This document shows, piece by piece, positions 57,001 to 64,000 of a stretch of DNA of 64,000 bases. This DNA comes from Haliotis asinina (taxonomy: Eukaryota > Mollusca > Gastropoda > Lepetellida > Haliotidae), in the NCBI RefSeq assembly GCF_037392515.1, contig NC_090291.1, forward strand, positions 2,196,501 to 2,260,500, read 5' to 3'. The position numbers and the translations under genes are program-made. Below the pieces are notes generated by a model that was given only the letters and a program-made list of their open reading frames with translations, searched no databases and was not told the DNA's origin. Numbering within the stretch: the first letter of the stretch is position 1; each line of letters opens with the position of its first letter.

Positions 57001-59408
57001 GATATTAACCTCTACTGATGTGAATGTATCATCATGAAGATATTAACCTATACTGAAGTGAATGTATCATCACGAAGATATTAACCTATACTGATGTGAA
57101 TGTATCATCATGAAGATATTAACCTATACTGAAGTGAATGTATCATCATGAAGATATGAACCTATACTGAAGTGAATGTATCATCATGAAGATATGAACC
57201 TATACTGACGTGAATGTATCATCATGAAGATATTAACCTATACTGACGTGAATGTATCATCATGAAGATATTAACCTATACTGAAGTGAATGTATCATCA
57301 TGAAGATATTAACCTATACTGACGTGAATGTATCATCATGAAGATATTAACCTCTACTGATGTGAATGTATCATCATGAAGATATTAACCTATACTGAAG
57401 TGAATGTATCATCACGAAGATATTAACCTATACTGAAGTGAATGTATCATCATGAAGATATTAACCTATACTGACGTGAATGTATCATCATGAAGATATT
57501 AACCTATACTGACGTGAATGTATCATCATGAAGATATTAACCTCTACTGATGTGAATGTACCATCATGAAGATATTAACCTATACTGAAGTGAATGTATC
57601 ATCACGAAGATATTAACCTATACTGATGTGAATGTATCATCATGAAGATATGAACCTATACTGAAGTGAATGTATCATCATGAAGATATTAACCTATACT
57701 GATGTGAATGTATCATCATGAAGATATGAACCTATACTGATGTGAATGTACCATCATGAAGATATTAACCTATACTGATGTGAATGTATCATCATGAAGA
57801 TATTAACCTATACTGAAGTGAATGTATCATCACGAAGATATTAACCTATACTGATGTGAATGTATCATCATGAAGATATTAACCTATACTGAAGTGAATG
57901 TATCATCATGAAGATATGAACCTATACTGAAGTGAATGTATCATCATGAAGATATTAACTGATGGGAACTGAAGCAGTAGATCAGATACAAGCATATCAA
58001 CAAAATGATTGTAGTTCGCGTTATTACAGACAGACAAACACACACTAATTATAAACAGAGATGAAATGTCCCATCTTTTGTGTTACGATTTAAACCACAG
58101 ACCTCATAACCAATGAGGTCAGATGCCTTATATAAAAGCATGACCCAAGGAGGCTAACCTTTGCTATCATGCTGACAAGGTAACAATGTATTGCACACCC
58201 ATCCACACATGAATGAGCAAGGCAAGACCTGTACAAAAGAAGTGAAGACCAACTGGCATGACTTGTAAAGCATTTAATTGAATTGTCGATATTTGATGGC
58301 ACACGATCGGCTGGGATGCTCCTTCCCATGCATCAAGCAGCTCATGACAAATACGAGGTAATGAATACAGTCTGTACCACATTCAATAACTCCAAAGTAG
58401 CTTTGATTTGCAATGATAGACAAAATGCTTTCTACATGATGCATTTGCGTTAGATATGCATTAGGACTTAGAAATACTATACCTCATTGTAATCTTATGT
58501 TTGTGACATAAACATAGTAAATGAATGAAATGTAATAAAAGGTCTTGTTTGTCTAGAAACATACATACCAGTTCTCTGATGCCATACAGTTGTTTCAATT
58601 AAAACAATGTCTACATCCCTTTTATGTTATAATGATACCAGTAACAGTAAATGGGTACCCAGTGGGATAAGTCATGAGACTGTTCACCTTCTAGCACCTC
58701 ACAGGCAGCTTGGGTAATAATGAACATGTAGTATGATATTGTATGTCAGTGCTTTGAGTGTGCCCCGTCACGGTGCAGAATTCAGCACATTACAGTTGAT
58801 CTTATTGATATTATTACCTTAAGTGCAAACATAAACACCCATCTGTGTGTAGAAATGCTGTTTGGGTTTTGTTTTATTTGGGACAAGGATTACATATTCT
58901 TGATCATTGTACCAGTGTTTGCCAAGGTTCTTTAGCTTGTTTAGACATTGTTTTGACATATAATCTTTTGGATTGACAATAGTAATTACAAATATTTAAT
59001 AATTAGACTGATAATTGACTTCATTGGATGATAGATGAGATTTACAAGTGTAAACAGTAACATGGTTCAACATGTCAAGTAACTGTGAATATCCTTTGAT
59101 AGACTGTGTGACTAGTGCCAAGCCTTTTATCTCGCTGATACATACATTTTGAAATTTGTATTATTTGTTTTCAGACTTTCCAGTCTCGATTCCGTAAAAT
59201 AATGGATTCTTCCCAGAATGCTTTGAACGAAGACAACTCTCAACTGACCGAGCGACTGGACGAGACAGAGAAAGTTTTGTTTTGTGCTGGACAGAAGGGG
59301 TTGAACGACTTCCTGCGATGGGAAAAGAGGGAAACTGAGAAACTGGTGACCTCAGCCATGGTTCAAAACCACCGGAAGAGGAAGCGAGCTATCATGGAGA
59401 GGTCCTAA
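54034..59408 (+). CDS. GINS3: GINS complex subunit 3 (PSF3), 3 exons, 199 aa
   Basis: Subunit of the GINS tetramer, which joins Cdc45 and MCM2-7 to form the replicative CMG helicase in the nucleus. Exons are 54034-54124, 55086-55360 and 59175-59408, all GT/AG; phases 1 and 0 join cleanly. Against human PSF3 as I remember it: NYFSLDDILATQEKIP matches NFLSLDDILMSHEKLP, VVDLHKLGPFFYSFGSQLL matches VVDLHKMGPHFYGFGSQLL, RFRKIMDSSQNALNED matches RFRRIMDSSQNAYNED, and GQKGLNDFLRWEKRE matches GQKGLNDFQCWEKGQ. Human PSF3 is 216 aa; the shortening is at the N-terminus. ATG 54034 is preceded by a good acceptor (TTTCACTGTACTACAG ending 54029), so a non-coding first exon upstream is likely; the in-frame ATG-like start further up (53977) would be intronic. 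Intron 2 is about 3.8 kb and two thirds of it is minisatellite. Confidence 0.95.
54361..54585 (+). repeat. SINE family A in GINS3 intron 1, with target-site duplication
   Basis: ATGATTGTTCATT (54340-54352) and ATGATTATTCATT (54587-54599) flank it, one mismatch in 13. Same sense as the gene. The 5' end of the element is slightly shortened. Confidence 0.92.
54612..54764 (-). repeat. SINE family B in GINS3 intron 1
   Basis: GAGTGAATGACTTTACTTTTACGCC tail; head on the minus strand GGTAGCCTAATGGTTAAAGTG. Confidence 0.85.
54832..54886 (-). repeat. SINE tail fragment
   Basis: TTGTTGTTTAACGCTCATTCG, then GTTCCAGCTATTTCACTGC. Family cannot be decided. Confidence 0.45.
55365..57959. repeat. 38-bp minisatellite, about 68 units, at the start of GINS3 intron 2
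   Basis: Unit AAGATATTAACCTATACTGA plus TGTGAATGTATCATCATG. Unit starts fall at 55365, 55403, 55441 and then every 38 bp to 57911 (exactly 65 periods from 55441), followed by an 11-base partial. No indels; variation is confined to a few sites (GATG/GAAG/GACG, TATC/TACC, ATTA/ATGA, CTATA/CTCTA, CATG/CACG). The first unit overlaps the splice-donor neighbourhood: exon end GAAG, then GTGAG and AAATATTAACC. Confidence 0.98.
57960..59174 (+). other. Rest of GINS3 intron 2
   Basis: AT-rich intron sequence without recognised elements, ending in the acceptor TTATTTGTTTTCAG. Confidence 0.6.
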
Positions 59409-60234
59409 CACAACACCTCCTGCAGAATCATCTCTCATACACATGATATCAGTTCCATTGTGCCATGACAGTAAAATATAGACAGGAAATTCTGTCTGGC
59501 TACAAATTTAGCAGACAGTCTGCAGCCCAAGTCTAGCACATCTTAGTGTTTTCAGGGGGCTTCATTTACTAAACCCATCTTATATGTCTGAACACTAGAA
59601 TGTACTGAAAATAATGCCATGAGTTGAATTTTTGTCTCACTGCTTGATGAATGTTGTTTTTTTTTTGTTTTGTTTTTTATCACTTGATCAGAGTGATGTT
59701 TTAGAAACAGTCATTAAATCTAGTGATGGTCCTGAGGTACTACACGTCATATAACTGAAGTTTAGAAACTGATGGCAGATCTGTCTTCCTGAAAAACTGA
59801 TATGTTTTGTTCCCAGCAGGAAATTTCTTGTGGCATACTCCAGATGGGTGTGTCAGAAACATGTTTATGTTCAACTAAGTGTCAAATATTTCTTTTACTG
59901 TCTCATACTGGTCTCTGCCATGTCTGTAAGGTTGTTTCTTAGTAAACATTGCCAGGTAAAAAGCCAAACAGTTGTTTCTCAGTTGTGTAAGGTTATTTTA
60001 TGGTTGGTGGGCATATATATGTTTGTATTTGTCTACAGACAATGATAGAGACTGTTAGTGGACACAAGTGACGGAGGAATGCAGATTGGTCATTGCTGAG
60101 TGTAGTCCTGGTCACATGTAAATACCTTAAAGCAACAATATGTAGACTAAGAGAGTTTGGTGGATGTCCACTTCTGTATTATTAACAACACAACTATATT
60201 CTTAGTCCTCAATGAGGCAGACAGCATTTATATG
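59409..60234 (+). other. Probable GINS3 3' UTR and flank
   Basis: AT-rich, with a T-run near 59655 and an ATTAAA variant signal at 59713-59718. No canonical AATAAA lies before the retroelement fragment at 60235; AATAAA at 60825-60830 is the next. Confidence 0.4.
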
Positions 60235-60725
60235 TAAAAAGCAGAAGTATTTTATTAGTACTGGCGACAGAAAAACCTCCAACTGCTTTGATTACATAGC
60301 TACACACCCAGACAGGGGACAGGGCTTCCTCGCCTAGTACCATGTGGTTGGTCCTGAGTTAGGACTACTTTGCTCCGTTCATGCTCTTGTGGCAATACAG
60401 TCCCGAGTTTTGCATTGCTGGCATCTACCTCCAAAATGTATGGTTTTGTGAAGTCCGGTAAACCTAGGAAGGTCCTTGAGGCCTAACCTTCCTCTTTCCT
60501 TTCTTGCTGGTGTTTGTGCCTTGAAGTAGAGCATGTAAATCTTTGTGAAGTCTTTTACAAACCGCCTATAATAGCCTGCCAGTCCAAGAAATCCTCGTAA
60601 CTGGGGTTCTGTCTTCGGCGTCTCCCAGTCAAGCTTTCAACATGTCCTCATCCGGTAGGACACCATCCTTGGAAATCTGATGACCAAGGTACCGCAACCT
60701 CTGCTTGAACACTTCTCAGGTCGAA
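60235..60725 (-). mobile_element. Ty3/gypsy LTR-retrotransposon pol fragment (fossil)
   Basis: The minus strand carries the end of a reverse transcriptase, with the gypsy-type FLGLAGYYRRF motif, followed by the start of an RNase H-like region with a DAS motif. This order is diagnostic for Ty3/gypsy (Metaviridae-related) pol. The fragment is broken, with several breaks, and carries no gag or integrase sequence. I find no LTRs that can be tied to it. The condition of the reading frame suggests an old insertion. Confidence 0.82.
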
Positions 60726-60839
60726 CCATTGCCGAAGTAAAATTGAGCTCAGACGTGTGTGATCTATATATGTGCATATGTATCCTCATCCGGGAATTGT
60801 ATGTACATTGTACTTGTAATTATTAATAAATAATGAAAC

Positions 60840-61404
60840 GGTTTGATTCATGCGCATTTCTGCATTGTGTTGTTTACAGCTGAATGAGATTTTTTTTGTT
60901 ATCCGAGAACTGTCATGATAGACACGCTTTTGTAGGTTTTAAAGACTGCAGAAGTGGAGCAAGTAAGCTAGTATGTTCTGGGATATTCCAGTCCTGTGGG
61001 AGAGTTGTGTTACTAGTGGTGTTGAAATAATCGAAGATTGGTTGCAGTGACCAAATGACCAAACAATCACATTTTCTCATACTCAAACAAAACGATTTTG
61101 GAACTAGTGTTTTAGCCTTTGAACCACTTGATGATAGACATGAACACATGTTTATTTCTTAGAAAACTCACTTCATTAACTGACACATCGTGACTGAATA
61201 TTTGTTGAAGATTCCCTGATGTTTTATGAAGCATTTCAACCAATTCCCAACACTAGTGTGTGCTGGCAAAAAGTCTTCTGTTCAAGACAATCAACACCTG
61301 TTATTATATGGCGGTCTTATGTTTCCCATATGCCAACATTAATCAGTCTTAAGGGTCAACCTGCGGAAGTCACGTCATGGAGCCTTGATGCCTTGTTTGA
61401 TATC
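60840..61404. other. Intergenic, nothing recognised
   Basis: Short ORFs only; no repeat family seen before the SINE. Confidence 0.35.
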
Positions 61405-61673
61405 TGCGACCCGTGAAGGTCCGGAATAGAATAGGCCTTCAGCAACCCATGCTTGCCATAAATGATGACTATGCTTGTCGTAAGAGGCGACTAACGGGAT
61501 CGGGTGGTCAGGCTCGCTGACTCGCTTGACACATGTCATCGGTTCCCAATTTCGAAGATCGATGCTGATGCTGATGCTGTTGATCACTGGATTGTCTAGT
61601 CCAGACTCGATTATTTACAGACGGTCGCCGTATGGCTGGAATATTGCTGAGTGCGGTGTAAAACTAAACTCAC
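61405..61673 (+). repeat. SINE family A, full length with 9-bp target-site duplication
   Basis: Flanked by TTTGATATC at 61396-61404 and 61674-61682. One of the most complete family A copies in the window, from TGCGACCCGTGAAGG to AAAACTAAACTCAC. Confidence 0.95.
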
Positions 61674-62129
61674 TTTGATATCCACACAGTGTGGGAAATA
61701 GCACCGCTACCTCGTAGGTAATAAAAATGCCAGTAAATCTCCACAGACCTACTGGCTGGTAAATTTTCATGGGATCATTTTGTAACTATATCATTCTCTC
61801 CGACTTGTTAAGTCATTATTCACTTTTGAAATCTACAAAATTATTTCCTGATGTATTGTGGTATTTTACTATTTTGTAATCCTTTGCTAAGTTTGCAGCA
61901 AGCTGTTTTGGGGCTAGTGAATTATTTTGTAGGTTTGTAACCTTCAGGCATAGCTAGTCCGATTGGCAAGCAAAGTTTCGAAACTTTTTCGCACACTGTG
62001 TCTGTACAGCGAAATTCTCGTCCCGTAAAAGTCAGAATTTACTCTTAAATATTAAACACCAGTGCAAAAAATGTGAAGTCTTCACCATCCTCAGCTGTGA
62101 TCAGGGTCGGGACACCTGGAGAGAGTTAT

Positions 62130-62282
62130 ATGGCAGCAGAAGCCGGAGCGGGTAATGCTATTCAAAGCGAGATCAAAACACAATCGTCCATTCGGCAGCA
62201 GTCGTCCCTTTCCGTAAACAGTTTGTCCCTAACTGACTCTAGTTCGTCCGGAAGGAAGCACGTCAGCAACCCTCAACCTTAA
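62130..62282 (+). CDS. Possible Ser-rich coding exon, 50 aa
   Basis: From ATG 62130: MAAEAGAGNAIQSE, then a Ser/Gln-rich stretch and a basic GRKHVSNPQP end before TAA. The frame is also open 19 codons upstream without another ATG. A donor-like CACCG|GTAAGC follows near 62332, so the segment could be part of a 5' exon of a gene running to the right. No family recognised. Confidence 0.22.
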   Translation: MAAEAGAGNAIQSEIKTQSSIRQQSSLSVNSLSLTDSSSSGRKHVSNPQP

Positions 62283-62689
62283 AGGCGTGGATATATCTCG
62301 CCTGGTGCTCAGTTTCCCCATGCACCGGTAAGCTGATAGGTAAGTGTGTTATCACTGGGGATGCGTCTATAACGCTGCACACCTGTCCTACTGTGTACAG
62401 GTAACACCACCATGGTTTATCTAAATGTTAGGTCATCTCCAGGCACATTGTCAAATCCAAGCACCTGGCAGACTGCAATATTTAGACTGAGCACAGCGTA
62501 TGAAGGGTCATCTTTCCATTGTGAGCCTGTTGACTTCAATACTGAGACCTGTCCCGATATGTGATATATGTGTTGGCGAAACTTTTTGTAGTTTTAGTCT
62601 TGTCAGTAAATCATGACTACAAATGTGGTCGGCGTTGGAGTGTCCCAATAAAATAGTCTTAAAGCACTTGTAAACAGACTGAAAGAAAT

Positions 62690-63120
62690 CAATTTACAGA
62701 CCTGGATATCAAACAGAGAAATCTTCAAGAGGCGCTATTAATATTTTTTTTCCAAAAATGTGAATTGAAATATGAAGCCCATCTGAATCTATTACATGAT
62801 TGAAATAATCGACGGGCGTTACTTTATTGCAGAACTTCAAACCATTATCTACCAACTGAAACCGGACGATGGCTTAAAACTCAGAATGAAAGATTATGTA
62901 TTCTCTGTGATGCCAGCGATATTGGAGATGAATTTCACTTTGTTTTATTTGCCCTACCTTGACCCAAGAAAGAAAATAAAATAAATACACATCTATTTCT
63001 GTAGAAACCCAGATATGCACAAAATGAAACACCCTTTTCCCTCAACAAACTAGGAACAATTAGGAAATTAGAAATATTATGCAAAATAATACCGTCTCAT
63101 TATAAGCAATGCCACCACAA
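62690..63120 (+). mobile_element. LINE ORF2 C-terminal fragment
   Basis: TGTGATGCCAGCGATATTGG encodes CDASDIGDEFHFVLF, the same Cys/His segment type as in the LINE at 6651-7165 (CDCVSKEDEFHFMFEC). It is in a different frame from the surrounding open stretch (62796-62984), so the copy carries a frameshift. Edges are approximate. Confidence 0.6.
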
Positions 63121-63755
63121 AAGATAACCAATAACACAAGAGTGTGAACTTGTTTATTAACTGGTTAAATGTATATACATACGGCTCATTCTTGCCTTCA
63201 AGCGATATGTATATATCTTATGTTGCAAACATAGAGGATACGTTTCCAAACAGATCCTGGTGTTGTCATTACTTGATTCACGACAACGTTTAGCATTTAT
63301 GTCAAGACGTCGCCTTCAAAAGAACTAAGTCTTGCACATGCGTAAAAAGTATCAGCAATCTTTTACCTGTGTTCATGATAATTGTAACTGATACAGTCTC
63401 GTTAACTTTCACGTACCGCCTATCAACAAGAAATATTTCAGTCAATTTGATGGGACAGGAAGTATCTCATGTCCACTATAGAAGCGATAACATTCTTGAC
63501 ACGGAACTGAACTGAACTTTATTTACACTCAAGTCGCGTTTTTCGGCACTAGAGATAGAAGTTTACATCATAATGTGCAAAATAAACACCGGTATTACTC
63601 GCCCGTTGAAGATCAGTTCAGTATTACACTAGTGTAACACATTAATTGATGTACAGGCTTGATTGATCAGTTAATAGAAACCTGTATATCCTGTTACCCA
63701 TTGTTATCGGTCTACTGTCATGTGTATTTAAACTACAACCCTTTAGTTTTACCCT
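63121..63755. other. Flank, nothing firm
   Basis: GAACTGAACTTTATTTACACTC near 63508 resembles the reversed 3' end of a LINE (AAATAAAGTTCAGTTC) but no coding part is attached. Confidence 0.3.
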
Positions 63756-63830
63756 CACTTCACCTGAAGAAGAGACTAGAATCTGTCTCGAAACGTTGTG
63801 ACCTTGTATAATAAAGAAGTTGAACCATAA
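63756..63830 (+). mobile_element. Penelope-like element terminus (hairpin) candidate
   Basis: CACCTGAAGAAGAGAC and GTCTCGAAACGTTGTG form a hairpin with a 5-bp stem (63772-63776 with 63785-63789), followed by AATAAAG. This CTGAAGAAG...CGAAACGTTG signature recurs across animal genomes, and I associate it with Penelope-like retroelement ends. No coding part is visible in the window. Confidence 0.4.
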
Positions 63831-64000
63831 AGCACTGTTAGTTTGACTCCTCCAACTTCTAAATGCCTTTGAAACAACTCAGCTCAAAAAGACGTATTAT
63901 TATTATATTACAGAGCATGAAATACAGCGAACGTACACGTTTATCACCATGTGACATGTCTGTGTGTGTTGTAAATACATATATAAAGTGCACATCTTTA

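Noticed and set aside
55365-57959. CRISPR-like regular repeats
   Set aside because: Units are contiguous without unique spacers, in an intron of a eukaryotic gene; this is a minisatellite.

Overview
This is a eukaryotic, almost certainly molluscan window, most likely from an abalone (Haliotis). The inference rests on interspersed repeats: dozens of copies of two tRNA-derived SINE families with a common 3' tail (core ACGCCGC...CAGCAATATTCCAGC), which I remember from abalone sequences. Genes are intron-rich, intergenic DNA is AT-leaning, and there is no bacterial operon structure.

Four host genes can be read with confidence by joining exons at GT/AG sites whose phases agree. (1) 1926-5999, minus: BLOC1S4 (cappuccino), five exons, 195 aa. 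(2) 13229-14794, minus: RBIS, a ribosome biogenesis factor, three exons, 105 aa. (3) 28309-48040, plus: a secreted serine beta-lactamase-like protein with C-terminal repeats of the BTRD type. It has a tiny signal-peptide exon, an intron of about 17.7 kb and one exon of about 2 kb, giving 681 aa. Its SxxK motif reads SxxQ, so it is probably a pseudoenzyme. (4) 54034-59408, plus: GINS3 (PSF3), a subunit of the replicative CMG helicase, three exons, 199 aa. Its intron 2 holds a minisatellite of about 68 units of 38 bp. Weaker coding candidates are a 36-aa single-pass membrane microprotein (20686-20802, minus), an 87-aa secreted-type ORF (51265-51528) and a Ser-rich exon (62130-62282).

Layout: 1-6.1 kb BLOC1S4 and flanks; 6.1-13 kb repeats with a LINE 3' end; 13.2-16.8 kb RBIS and a possible NRF1/ETS promoter; 17-28 kb repeats, a MITE, a 52-bp minisatellite with higher-order structure and the microprotein exon; 28.3-48.9 kb the beta-lactamase-like gene, its intron full of SINEs and minisatellites; 49-54 kb repeats; 54-59.4 kb GINS3; 59.4-64 kb a Ty3/gypsy fossil fragment, a SINE with clean target-site duplications, a LINE fragment and a Penelope-like hairpin terminus.

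The genes are housekeeping (organelle biogenesis, ribosome assembly, DNA replication) plus one possible lineage-specific secreted protein. No operon or gene cluster links them. The most unusual items are the altered active site of the beta-lactamase-like protein, the intron-start minisatellite in GINS3, and a piece of RBIS spanning an exon-intron border that is copied about 4.9 kb away between SINE ends.
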